From assembly GCF_030463565.1 (NCBI RefSeq), contig NC_134643.1, positions 123,796,309 through 123,860,308 of the forward strand: 64,000 nt of DNA, read 5' to 3'. The position numbers were made by a program, and so were the translations under genes. The DNA comes from Pelecanus crispus. Its lineage: Eukaryota; Chordata; Aves; Pelecaniformes; Pelecanidae. Numbering within the stretch: position 1 is the stretch's first letter; each line of letters starts with the position of its first letter. The notes below the pieces were generated by a model. That model saw only the letters and a list, made by a program, of their open reading frames with translations. It did not search any database and was not told where the DNA came from. Below, piece by piece: positions 49,841-62,355 of the stretch.

Positions 49841-51699
49841 GGCACTATGGCTGGAGGGTGGCACCCCCACACCCCCCAAGCCCCCAGCAGCCTTCTTCAC
49901 ACTTTGAGGAGCAGCCACAACCTCGGTTAGCACCTTCGCTCCCCTCTCCCAACCTGCGAGCTGACTCACTTGCAGCCCACTGCATACCCCACAGGCACCC
50001 CAAGAGAGGCCCCTATAGGCCCCCAAACACTTTAATTTAGCAGATCAGGTCTCCAGTTGCAAGCACACAAGCCTTATCTGACGTCCCCTGGCCAACAGTC
50101 TCACAATGACTCAGTGCAAAACCCACAATCCTTCATGGAGGGAAAAGAACTTAATTCATTTCTGGTACGAAATAAAACAAATACAGCATTGTTTGCAAAT
50201 AAGCTGTCATTTCTCTCCCATGGGATTACACTATGTTTTGAAGGGTGTGTTGACATTTAAAAGGAAATTGTATCCACACGCATGTGTGTTTGTGTATATA
50301 TTGTACACACACCCCCATCTCACTGTGAGCACTCTTTCTAAGAGCATCATCTAAATGAATGATAGCATTTTGTTTAACTGTAGCAAACCAAGCCACATAC
50401 CACAGTTTCCTTGCAGGAGATAGCCAGGATTTTAGTATTTCATTCATTTCTGGTGATATAACCAAGATGCTACACCTCAGAGCTGCCCACAGCCTCTGCT
50501 TGTTGCAGAGGTCAAAGGCTCCATTTGTGGAATCAAGCTTCTAGCTTGCATGGAAAAATCATTCTTCGCTGCTTCTGATTATTGTAAAGAAAATTTGAGT
50601 TCAGTACAGCTGGAAACCAGAAGGCGAGTAAAACGCTACCAAAAATCAGCAGGTTTTTTTCATGTAATCTTGGCATTTTCAGGCCAGCCTTATGGTGGCA
50701 GGGAGAGGCAGATGTCAGTCCCTTAGGTGACAGTAAAGGTGTTCTCTGAAGAAGTTTTCAGCAATTTCGCCTTTTCTAGAAAGACCTCCAAGTGCTGCTA
50801 ATTTTCTCTGGTCCAGAGGCAGCAGGTGATGGCAGAAGAGACGAGCCTTGCCTGTCATGCAGACCTTGATGGCAGAGGCCAGCCCAGCGGTGCCTCGTCG
50901 CAGGAAGAAGGGAGAAGTCATCCCTGCAGGGTGCCAGGGCATGGAGGGGTTTCCCTCACCAGGCTGGGAGCAGCTGAAAGGAGCCAGGCAGCCTTCCTCC
51001 ACTGGAGCAGCATCCCATGGAAAGCCACAGGCTCACTTGTCTCTTTTTTTCTTTTTTGTTGAGAACGCCATGGTACCACCAAGTCATTGCTGTGCTTCAG
51101 GTGGCTGGAAGAGGTCTTGTTTACTGCAGAGAACTGCTGCCCTCAGTGCTGAGGGAGCTCAGGCATCATACTGGGATTTCAGACGCTTGGGAATCGCTGG
51201 GCCAGGGCATTAGTGACTTTTCCAGCCGCAAGGCAGTAGGTCTGCAGCCAGTAACAACGTGCTCACCTCTGGGACAGAGGGATATTTTGCACACCTGATC
51301 TGTGCTACCAGGCTGCTAGTATGCTGCAGCATTAGCCATCACCAACACTGGAGGTAAAAGAACCCTCAATGGTCATTTTGTTATATATAAAACCAAAGTT
51401 CAAATTATTACCAGATGGGAATCAGTTACACTTTACATGTCATTAAGTTTTAAAATGCTGAGGAGCCCAGCAGTGGCATTTTTAAGCAGTGTTTGAGGCT
51501 GTCAGGGGCTCTGAGAGTTACTATTCACCTGCTGTTGTGTCCTCCACTCCCTGGTATTGGACTTTACTTGGCACTAGGAACATCCCAGCTCTGCAGACTT
51601 GAACCACCGTGTTAATGTAACGTGCTTCCTATCCTTTGTCTTGATGACCAAAAAGCGCAGGGGCAGAGGTGACGAGCAATAATACATTTGTACAGTTGC

Positions 51700-52720
51700 A
51701 TTAGGGGAAAGCTGATTTATTGCAAGGCAATCTTGGAGGGAGACATTATTTAGAAAGAAGACATCAGAAGAAATACACGTCTAAATACAAATGCAGATGA
51801 AATGCAATAGCCACAGTTATCACTCAGAGGATCTAAATCTTGCCAACAAGCAAAACCACAATAAATGGCTAATAAAAACGAATCTCTGTAAAGCATAAAA
51901 AAATGTACATTACCATTATGTTGTGGTTAATTCTCAGACAATACTGCAAAATAAGAGTGAAGTGTTACTTCCTGTCATTTAAAGGAAAAGAAACCCAAAC
52001 ACCAAGAATTCTTCAGGCTAAGGAATGCAGACATACATCATGTCTGCAAGAATCATAAAAAGATCAAATGTAATATTTTCTTTCAGTGCAGACAACTGCT
52101 TTGAGATTTTCCATTCAGACAGCCTTGAAAACCGCCTCCAGCATTTGCCAATTACTACTGACAAATACCATTTGGTAGTGAGTGATGTTTTAAGTGAAAT
52201 AAAACAGTGAAGAAAACTGAACATGATGAAAGGATTTTTTTTCTCCCTCTGAAGTGACTGTAAGTTACATATTCACAAGGTAGGGTTTACGCTTCCTGCC
52301 AGTGACAAATTCCATGTGATGTTGAGCGCGGAGGTGAAGTTTGTTTGACAGTAATAGGAAAGGAAGACAAAACTCGTTTTCATGTTCGTTTTAAGCAGTC
52401 AGATATTTTCTAGCTATAAACAAAGGAGGAGTTGCTAGTACCTCTGTTCCACATCATTCTTCATAATATAAGTGCACTAATGGAGAGAATGATTCTCTAA
52501 TACTGAAGTGGTCAGAGTGCAAAGAGGGCGTACAGTGGAGCTTTCTGTCAGCGGCACTTGATTTACATATAAGCTGCAACCTGCAACCAGTAACAACCGG
52601 CGTATACCATATTTTTTCAAATATTTATCAGTCATGGAGAGCTTAAAGACAGATAAAAACAGCTCACTCTATATGACTGGAAGAGGTGTTTAAAGAATGA
52701 TTTAAATAACTGACTATTAG
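51700..52720. promoter_or_regulatory. candidate conserved non-coding block
   Basis: This kilobase is repeat-free and dense in homeobox, SOX and TCF-like words: AAGATCAAATG near 52060, TTTGCCAATTA near 52143, ATAAACAAAGGAGG near 52417 and CTTGATTTACATATAAG near 52556. The mixture of unique GC-containing words and AT-rich sites resembles developmental enhancers in vertebrate gene deserts. It also contains the speculative exon at 52087. Conservation has not been tested and the role is inferred. Confidence 0.25.
52087..52177 (+). CDS. speculative coding exon, unidentified
   Basis: The acceptor AATATTTTCTTTCAG ends at 52086 and a good donor GTGAGT starts at 52178. The 91-base exon is open in a frame that needs two bases from the previous exon and ends on a codon boundary. 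That entry phase is exactly what the speculative exon at 40936-41191 supplies. The predicted peptide (DNCFEIFHSDSLENRLQHLP and so on) has ordinary protein composition but no known motif. Without splicing at the donor, the frame stops at about 52208, with AATAAA overlapping the end, so it could also be a terminal exon. The minus strand is also open here, which weakens the case. Confidence 0.22.
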
Positions 52721-55700
52721 TCCTCTTTCGACCTTTTCTCCTTTTAAACACAGGACTGTGGTCCATTTAGCTCTACATTCATTACCTAAGACTGTCAAAA
52801 GTATTTGTCTCAGGTCCTTGTATTGTGGTATCCACTCACCTCATCTTCCCTAACACTACACCCCACCAGAGGCAGGCAGGTGTCTAGGAGGAAGGAAGCC
52901 TGGCACAGAGACCCCAAAGCCCAAAACCTCAGAGGTACCCCCACCTTGATCTCTGCCTGGCCTGGGCTAACACAGCATCACAGCCGTGTTGCCTGTTGCC
53001 CCTAGGACACCAAGTTACCAGAAATTTGCCTCTTCCTCCCAAGGGGAGTAGCATCTTTTTCTAACTAGTACAACGCTGAGTAGTTGCAGCAGCTGTTTTC
53101 TGAATCATCCAAGTAATGCTCACATTTTCCCCCCTACTTGACATTCAACAGTTGCATCTTGTTATTGACTTAGATTCAAATCTTACTTTCATCTTGAACC
53201 AGTGGGGAAGGCGGGGGGGGAAATCCAGAGAATGTGAATCCAGAGAATTAAGAACATTTTTCATGCTGTTTCATTTTGCAATGGTCTGGGGTTTCTTTGT
53301 TTAACAATTCTCTGCACGTTTTCTTTAACAAAAACATTTTTTTTTTAAATTAGGAATGCTTAACCCATTGTTTTTCCAGTGCTGCTTCTCTTTTTTTTTA
53401 AGGTGGTGGTGGGGTGTTTATCCTCATCAGGTAATTCTCCCAAGAATTTTGAAAAATATGTTAATAAAAATAGTCGATGCTGTGATATGAGTTAATTTTG
53501 ATATTACAGCTCAAAACTTCAGCAGGGATATTCCTTCAGACTTCAGGAAAGGACTCCTGCCTCGGGCTCCCTGATTATTCTCAGGGAAGCACAAAGCAAG
53601 GACTCACTTGCCAGCGAGTCCCACAGGCATGAACACAGGCTTTATCGTGCACGTGTGGCTTTATAAGGCCCAGGTGGCCAGCGCATGTACAGGTGACACG
53701 TATCAGACCGTGCGCAGGCGCAGATCGATTGCCTGGCTCACACACATTAAGACCAGCGTGTGCAGGTCTCATTGGACATGGAAAGCCCTTGCTGCACTGC
53801 TTGACTGCATAGATGTGGCTGGTCAGGCACACTCCAGTCGCTGCTGCGCCAAAAGAGCCCTCTGCCTTCTGGGAGGTCCAGAGTAAGAACTAAATTCTGC
53901 TTTTTCCACCTGAACAATACTCCTTCCAGTAAAAAGTCAGGCATATGGCAGCCTAACCGTGCCACTTCAGCTGTGCCAGGTGCTGTTCCTCTATGGCTTT
54001 GCCTCTGTGCTTGCACTGGAGGAGATTAAGAGCTACCTCAAGAGTGAGTAGATTGAAGTGGTGCAAACCCTGTGACTGTGAAACTTCCACCCACACTGCA
54101 GGACGTTATCCCAGTCACAACTTAAGTGTAATGCACTTCAAAAGAGCCGAGGTCGGGGTATATGCCTGCTGACAGACTGAGCAGTACCATACCTGGCCAC
54201 CTCTTACCCCATCCAGCCACGCTGCACACAGGGGAATTTGAGCTTGCTCTCTCACACACATACACACCCAGCTTTCCCCTAGTGCAAGAGTTCAGCCTAC
54301 ACCCTGGTGCTTCCAGTGCAAAAAGTAGGTTGGAAGAGGAGTCATGCTCTCTGATCCTCCTACCAGGCTGCAGTAACTCCCCTATAATTGGAATACATTT
54401 TGTTCTTTTCTTGGGAAAAAAAAAAAAAAGAAAAGAAAGCTTGAACCCACATAAACCGATTTCTGTCAGCAAGCTTTAGACTACAGCTATGCCTAATGAA
54501 GCCCTGAGGCCAGATATCAAAGGTAAGGTGTAACTCTGTTCAAGCCAAGTGGAATTAAATCAGCATAAAACAGACATGGGATGAAGTGATTTTTCACAGT
54601 TTTTGCTGGAAGCAGCCAGGGACAGAGACAATGTTAAGTCTGCTGAGGTTCAGAGCAGACTCATCTGCTGTGCTCCTCAGGGCCTGTGCCAAGCATATAT
54701 GGTTCTCTACCTGTATCTAGAAAGGGAACGGCCATTCCCACAGGCAGGGACTTCTTTGGAGGACTACAAGCACCCATCATTGCCGCTGTCTACAACATAG
54801 TTAAGCTCAAGGTTGGGTTCAAAATTTCTTACTTTCTATTGTGATTTTAGCCTGGATGCATGAGACAAGAAGTCTCTGTATATCTCAATATGCTACTCTC
54901 CCCTTCCACTCTCACGTGTTTTCTGAACACATTAGCCAGTTTCTATCAAATGTGACATAAAAGAGCAGTCTCAAACAGCACACCTACACCATCTTTGTGA
55001 ATGCTGTTGGCTGTATGCTCAAAGCCCAGCGCTCTGACCATCCACACCATCTTAGCTGTGGTGCATATTCAAAGGGGTGATCATGAGAGCCCCTCATTTG
55101 AAATGCCAGAGGAAATCTGGGGACTGCTCATTGCTTTCTGTTTCCTCTAAAACACATTCCCTACCTCACTAGACAGCTCCACACCCAAGAGCATCCCAGA
55201 CAGAGCAGTTCACATCCTCTGACTCCTACTCCATAGAGCAGGGCAACCGCACCAGTGAGTGATGGTGGGAGGCATTACCTGTCTCTCCATGACAGAGAGG
55301 CTGACTACACTGCCGTACCAGAAGCCCGACAAGAGATATTTCCCGCCTGGCAACACTGAGGGATCCACATCCATTTCCATCTGTGCGTGACAGCAGGGAG
55401 CAGCGAGACACACGGACGGACCAGCACAACCAAAAGGCTCCCTCTATCACTGCAGCTCTGGCACAAACAGTGCTCTTTCTCCCCTGTCCTTCAGCCTAAG
55501 GGCCCTGCTCTAACACTGCAGAAAGAATGCCAAAACAGGGTTACGCAGCCAAGTAAACTAAACAGCCCTGCTAGGCTAGTGCTGGCTAGCCACAGCATGG
55601 AGCACACAGACACACCTATACATACTTGCCTGATGCTATATGATTTTCTAAGGGTTACTGTCCAGACTGTATGCGTACCCCTCTCACCTTCCCACCCCTT

Positions 55701-58700
55701 CCCAAAAAGGCACAGAAACAGCCACCGTGGCCACCACACCATTTCAGACGGAGGAGCAGGGCTGTCCAGTTATCTACATGAACTCAGAGGCAGAGAAAAG
55801 CCAAACAGGAGTGTGTGCTCTTTATTAGTGTACAAAACATCCCCCTCTCCAGGGGAACCACTCTGCCCCTCCTGTCCTAGTCCACCCTTCCCCTACCACC
55901 TCCACAGCCCAGCCCACACTGCACTCCTAGCAGGCCTTTAAGGAGTCTCCCATGACCTACTGTGTTTTCCCACTCCTGAGCCTGGAACTGGCTAGCCCAG
56001 CATCTAAGTACTCACCAGAAACAGTTCAGAGCAGCATGAGTCATGTTGGGATGGCATGGTCCCTTCTGATCTCTCGCCAACATCCTCTGCAGGCCAGCCC
56101 ACCCACACCAAAGCATCTCTGTCGATGCAAAGTTCATCTCGTGGGAAGGATGCACAAATTCACTCGCACTTTCTTGCTGCAAAGAGGGCTGGCTTCTTAC
56201 GGATAGAGATACAGGCTCTGGATGCTGGCCCAGGCAGGGTGGTACAGACAGGCATGGCACCAGCCTCATGCTGAGAACGTCCCTCTGTCCTCTCCATAGC
56301 CATCATTGCCTGCCAAGGGTCAAAAGAGCCAAAATGCCACTGCCAGCTCCTTCCAGAGCAGCCCCATCAGGAAGGAGCTACTAAAATAGCACATCCAGTG
56401 CCTGTTGGATGTAAATGCAAAGGATACAGTGCTCATCTAACAATTTCTCCAGCCCAACTCTGGCATCCTAGTGGAGAGGTAAAGCACTGGACACAGCTGG
56501 CCCTGCCAGACTTGTAAGAAGCACAGGTGTATGTTAAGAGGAAAAACACTCTTAAAGTGTTCTTAAGTTAAAAAAGTGCACTGCAAATACCTGCCTCCTG
56601 CCATCAACAGGGTGGTACTAGAGCCCAATCCACTTCAGTGCTCTCAAGATTGGCACGTCGCAGTATGGTCAACCACTGGAGGCAGGGGGAAAGAGCTAAG
56701 GAACAGGAGAGAGGGCTTCAGGAGAAAACAGTAGCTTTGCAAGCAGCAGATCCCTCCACTCCTCCTTTTTTTCAGCTGTAGGGTAACCGGGACAATCTGA
56801 AGGGGCTCTAAGGACATACCGAGTAGACACGCACTGGCTGTTTCAGAAGCCCCTGGGAAACTGAGCAAGGCAACAAACACGCATCAAGAGTAACAAGCAG
56901 ACACAAGTCACAAAAACGGGCAGTGAAGAAATCCCCAGCAAAGGAAAGGGTCAAACATCAGCTTATTACTATTAGACACTGGGGAACTGACACAAGGGAG
57001 AGTCCACAAAATCGCCCTACACAGAGGAAATGTTTCAATCAATCAGCCACATCAATGGACATTATTGAATGAGATCTGTGCAAAAGATGAACCTGGCCCC
57101 TAATCTCTAAAGAAAAAACACATGAGCAGACAGTTCTCCATTGCAACCCCACTAGCTAAGCCATTAGGATCAAGATAACATGACAAAGATGATTTGAACC
57201 ATTAGTTATGTCTCGGGTGACAGTTTCAGGGAAGAATGACATGATTCAATTTGAGAGAGGAGCAACTCCAACAAAGTTAAAATACAATAAAACTGAGAAA
57301 AGATAAAAGATTACAAAGCTTCAAGTTTCACTTGAAACCAGCAGAAAGAAAACTACTTTTTCAACTATTTATCTAATACCGACCATGGTGTATCATTGAA
57401 GACAAGACTTTTTCCTACTAAAAACATAATACAGGAAATAGGATTATAATTGCATGTGGATATACTGTAATTTCTAATTTCTCTGTAGTACAGTTGCATC
57501 ATCTAGTGGACAACACAGAGATTGCATTAGTTTTACACTAGTTTTACACAATTTCGTTTGGGGTTCATTGAGTATCTTTGCTTTTCCACTGAATATAAGC
57601 TCTTGCAGTGCTTTCAAAAACAATTCACTAAAACACTCAGTGAAACAAACTGGAAATGCTTTTTTTTCTTTCCACTCCAACCTGTGGCAGACTGATGTCA
57701 CCTAACTTTGTTAGATAGGGATAAAATCAAGTTTTTCTAGTTGAATTCAGCCACTGAGCTGTGATTTCCCTGCTTTTGTACTGAAATGATAAAAATAATG
57801 AATTTCACATGGTTCAGATCCAACTGCTCATCCAAACTGAGGGAAAATTTGTAAATCTTTTAACAACTTCAGTTCCTATTTAGTGTGTAGAGAAACGAAT
57901 AAAGTTCTGTTGGAACGATTTCCCTCTGTCCTAGAGTTCATTATCTTCATCACTGTAGTCACAGATGCACTGAGTGCAAACAAACACTTTAAATTATGCT
58001 GAAGCGTGGCACTTTTAAAGGGGTATTCTTTACCTTCTAGGTGGGGAGGGGCTACATATGCTGGGAGACATCATTTTTAAAAGCTCTTTCTTTGGGAATG
58101 TCATCTTTGAAATGTTTTCATAGTGTACCTAAAAGCTTTAATTATCAGGGTATGAGAGTTGATACTCCCTTATCTTGTCCTGAAACAGACAGGTCTAAAG
58201 GCACTTAGCAATGATGGATGATCTCCACACATTACAGCTGAAGAAAACTGTAAACTAGAAGCCGGTCTCTGTAGAAGATCAAAGAAAATCCATGACATAT
58301 TTACATAAATTGACACAGGAAAGATACTGTCATGAGGTTTCATGTTTATCATTTTTCAGTGACTTCAGACTGCACTAAATCAACTCCCCCTCCTTGAAAA
58401 AAAAAAAAAAATCAAGCTGTGCTATTTCTGTCTCATGCTCTTACGACAAGAAATAAAGTTTCTCTCATTACACCTACCCAAACCAGTGTTTTCACAGAAT
58501 GCATTCCTACTTTAGCTCTCTTTGAGTACCACTGCACAAGCTGGAAGAGAATCTAGCTCATTGCCATGGTCTATACCAGGCTTGTATTGCTAATGGTAAA
58601 AAGCTGGGGTTTATTCCTACTATTGCTGAGATTGGCAGACACAATCTGAAAGGAAATTTATACAAAGAGGGAAATAAAGTACGTCTTTCCACACTAAGAT

Positions 58701-60860
58701 CACAGCTAAATCCCTTGTTAGACTAACAGAGAGCCAGAGCCAAATGTTAACAGCACATCGCTAAAGCTAAGCCATTAAGATGTTTGCAGCTCAAAGGGGC
58801 TCTAGTTAAAGTAGAGGCTCAGAGTAAGCATCTTCACTCTCAAAACTTGATTTAGTGTTCTGTAAGACAGCTGGAGAGCACTCCCAGTGCAGTTACCTCC
58901 TCAGTAGCTCCTAGCCCAGCTTAGGATGCCCTGTCTTGCACATAGTTTAGGTTTGATTCAAAAAGAGTTTAAGCTTTTGCTTACTAGGCATATATATACC
59001 TAAATGCTGAATCATGACCTGTGTTACACTGGTTTATTCCTGTTAAAATTCCATTTCTATTGATGTGTGTTACAAAAGCACTAGTTCAAATTCCATGGTT
59101 TATTCAGGCAGGATTTTGCCTTTGACATTAAACACACATGGCTCTACTCAGAATACTTGCTACAGTGCTTAAGGTGAGGCTGGGGGCTTACTGCTGTGCT
59201 TACAGGCAAGAGACAGACAAGCAGTTCATGCTGCCTACTCTCCTGCTCTGCCAGATGCCCTTCCTACACTCCCTGCAGGGCGTGTAGGAGTTACAGAAGC
59301 AGAGCCCATATTCAAACCACCTGGTATAAATGTGTAGGCTATAGCGCAACACTGAAAAATAAACTCCTGTCAAACTAGTATCCATCTTGCAAGACACATC
59401 ATACAGAAGTTGTTCCTAAAATAGCCATCTCCAGAAAAAAGAAAAAGGGAGGGGGAAAAAACCCCAAACATCCTTATCTTCTTTAACTTTGGTACCATCT
59501 CATAAAATTATAAAATGAGAAACACATCTGTTCTTAGAGAATTAATTTTTTTATTAAAAGAAAGAGGTCAAACAGTTCAACTGTAATCACCAAAACTGCA
59601 GGACATGTTCAAAGCAAGGGTCCCTCTAGCCCAGTATCCTGTTTCCCACAGTGTCCACCAACACCTTAAAAGAACAATTTTAAGCAGGCACAGGTTGAGC
59701 ATATACAATACTTACCATCAATACCCTTCCAAACTTCAAGGATTTTGAGATCAGGGGACTACGTAAGACCAAAGTTGTTTGTCTGGCTGGTAACTGCCAA
59801 CAGCTCCATCTTCCATGCATATGTGCTCTGCACCCATGTCAACTTTTGTATCCATATTCCTTATTAATCTTAGCAGATATTTTACCACATTGCTAGTTTT
59901 GAACTTGACTTCTTCAGGCTTCCTTTGAAAGCCCTTACTTCTTGGACTGTGAATGCTCAGTTACCATCCACCCTCTTCATGTCATCCATGACTTCTGTAG
60001 ACCTTTTTTGCAGACCTAATCAAAATGAAGGGACAACAGTCACAGCGTCAGGGTCTCAGCCCCACTATCTCGGCTGTAGCCAGGTTCAGTGGGTACAGAA
60101 GGACCCTTATGTGAGCTGATGAGAATTGCCCTCGGCAAGATTAGTAGAGATTGCATTTCCAAATCCAGACAGTCATCTCATCCCAGGAGGTACTTCAGAA
60201 TGGGACTGAGTAGAGCATAAGATATGGTGCCAAGTGACTTGCAGGGGTTAAAACCACAGTTTAGGTATATACGAAAGTAAGCTGGCCCAAAGGATGTAAT
60301 AAATGTGCTTCTAGCTCCAGAAAGCACTTCAGGTCCTCTCCCAACACATTCACCCTGCTCTCCGCTCTGAAATATAAAATAACTATAGACTGTCAGCATC
60401 TCCATATGAACAATACAGAAAGCCTGAGAGTAATATAAGTCTCAGTGCATTAGGGTGAACAAGGCAGAAAATAGCTTATTTCAGAATTTCCTAATCCTAG
60501 GAAGAGGTTATGAAGGTGGCATCTCAAAACCAAGAACTGTTGGTTTTGGAAAGTGAGTAACAGTGAACAGTTACACTTCTCCGGTCCTCCAGTCTTTTGA
60601 ACCTAAACCAACATATCCTTCTAGGTAAGGAAAGGTCCTTCTCAGAGCTCCAGGTATCAAGACATTTCCTGTCCCAAACAGACTGATGCAGACAAAAAAG
60701 CAGGGAAAACCCCTGGAATCCTCAAATCCAAGCAAGTTTACACAATAACATTCTTGTTCACAACATACAAAAGAAAGTCTGAAAGTGCATTTGAGCTTGA
60801 ATACTTAACAGTTCTCACATGTTGTGGTTTTTTCCTTAAATTATATCATTAGCCAGAATG
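52721..60860. other. non-coding DNA, no gene recognised
   Basis: No supported gene. The longest non-transposon frame of the window (55387-55941, plus, 184 codons) lies in C-rich, stop-poor sequence. It is rich in Ser, Pro, His and Thr and has no motif. A single NRF1-like word sits at 53711-53722. The rest has no clear structure and may include downstream flank of the minus-strand gene beginning near 60.9 kb. Confidence 0.45.
53711..53722. promoter_or_regulatory. near-consensus NRF1-type site
   Basis: TGCGCAGGCGCA matches the palindromic NRF1 consensus YGCGCAYGCGCR at 11 of 12 positions. A TTTATAAGG word lies about 50 bases upstream on the plus strand. NRF1 sites usually lie in CpG-island promoters, but this one is not inside an obvious island, so its function is uncertain. 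Confidence 0.25.
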
Positions 60861-60865
60861 CTTTT

Positions 60866-62021
60866 ACTGCTGTATATAATTTCATTTATTTCAAAATTAG
60901 AGAAGTCTTGTAGAAAACGAAGCAATATATTTACAAAAATAAACATTCTTTAAAAACATTGGTCTTAAAAATGAATGTTAAATACAGTTAATGAAAAATT
61001 CTATGAAATGTGATTCCCCACAAAATGGAAAATAATCACAACACAATCACAATTATAAATGAAGTTTATACAGCTTAAATAAGGGTCCTGCCCTGAAACG
61101 CCCTTTGAAGAAGTCTTCTATTCTCTAAATGACATAGGGAGCTGAAGCTCCCTACTTAAGTAGAACTAATACTGAAAGGCAGCTCATGAGACTATCCCCT
61201 TGTAGACAGGGTAGGAACATTTCTGAATGTGGCCACCAGATCTGAATGGAAAGAGAATGAATTGCCTGGGTGGTCTTTCAAATAAGAGAGTTCAAAGTGA
61301 TACATCCTTTCAGTTCTCATTCTCAGCAGAAGGAGTCAGAACACAAACTAGTGAGTCTGGAGGGAGCTTTGAGAGTAAAGGAGGGAAATTCACACTTTCC
61401 TACGTTCAAGAAACACTTGGGCTGAAACTGTGAAGGCAATGATCTGGAGTTGATCACAATAGGGCTGATCTGTGCTCTAGTCTACATCTAGTACCCCAAC
61501 AATGAACAGGCACTACATGAACTGCCAAGTCCTGGGGACACGTACAGACCTCAGGGAAAAAGTAAAGGATCAGTACAGGGCAAATATACGTGGCTCTGTT
61601 CTCTTCCTCTCTGTCAAGTGTCAGAGCTCAAATATATGCTGAGGAGTATCCGCTTGACCCTATGATCCGTGCTTTAGCCACACAGGCAGCTGTAAAGTCT
61701 AGGACTGCTGGAGCCCACAATCCCGGGGCTGCTCAAATTACCCCAGAAGTTGTTTTGCTCACAGCAGTGTGATTTGGATGAGATATGATTAAAGCCACCT
61801 GCACTCCCCCCTAGCATCTGGGCTAACCTTTTGTATTACTGAAGAAGGTCAGCAAAGAACAAAACAAGGCTCTGGGTCCTGTGTGACCCGGTGAACAAAA
61901 CTAGTCATGTTCTGACGACTTTTTACATTATTTGCTGCTCAGGTCCATTAAAACAGTTAACCAAGGCACATCCATGGCAAATGAGATCCAATCAGCCACA
62001 GTTATCACAGCTCCAGACGGG
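60866..62021 (-). other. putative 3' UTR of the right-edge gene
   Basis: Downstream of the predicted stop on the minus strand lies about 1.1 kb that becomes strongly AT-rich towards an AATAAA polyadenylation signal (plus-strand TTTATT at 60885-60890). The sequence has no coding character. It holds one short perfect hairpin (AGGGAGC, four-base loop, GCTCCCT at 61136-61153). The length and composition are typical of a vertebrate 3' UTR. The poly-A choice is uncertain because other weak signals exist, and the call depends on the exon predictions upstream. Confidence 0.35.
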
Positions 62022-62156
62022 TCAAGCTGTTGCCATATTCAAGTTGCAAAGAATCTGAGCTGATTTTTGCAGTATCTTCAGATCCTCCAAGCGTAGTGCT
62101 TCTACCAAAGCCAGGTGGTTTTTGAGGTTCTCTTTGCTCCTTTTCAACTGGGAAAT
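62022..62156 (-). CDS. terminal coding exon (exon C) of an unidentified minus-strand gene
   Basis: The acceptor TATAAAATTCAG ends at 62157; a long polypyrimidine-rich tract lies about 165 bases further upstream. In the frame continuing from exon B, the exon encodes 44 residues starting ISQLKRSKENLKNHLALVE and stops at TGA (62022-62024). Leu/Ile spacing and Lys/Glu content suggest an amphipathic helix or coiled coil. A second frame is also open: it gives 49 codons after the junction codon (FPVEKEQREPQKPPG, ending LTRLEL) and stops at 62005-62007. That frame would be used if exon A were spliced straight to this exon. I do not recognise either tail and cannot decide which is real; both may be used. 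The protein's function is unknown. Confidence 0.45.
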   Translation of the reverse strand: MSQLKRSKENLKNHLALVEALRLEDLKILQKSAQILCNLNMATA

Positions 62157-62320
62157 CTGAATTTTATAGAAATGGGATGAAATTACTAAAAATTCGGATT
62201 ATTTAATATAGGACATGAACATGAAATTTGTGGAAAGCTCATCTGTGGTAGGGATTCCATGAACTATGTCAGAATACAGTAATTTTTTTAATCTTCCACA
62301 AGAGAAACTGTAATAGTGAA

Positions 62321-62355
62321 AGGAAAAAAAAAAAGAAAAAAAAAGGGAAAAAAAA
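62321..62355. repeat. A-rich tract (polypyrimidine on the minus strand)
   Basis: Runs of A broken by a few G residues cover about 35 bases. On the minus strand this is a long T/C tract in the putative intron upstream of exon C. It is too far from the acceptor to be its main polypyrimidine tract, though it could bind splicing regulators such as PTB. Otherwise it is a simple repeat. Confidence 0.6.

Noticed and set aside
55387-55941. 184-codon open frame, the longest outside the CR1 copies
   Set aside because: It lies in C-rich, stop-poor DNA, is Ser/Pro/His-rich with no motif, has no supporting splice or promoter signal, and is overlapped by open frames on the other strand.
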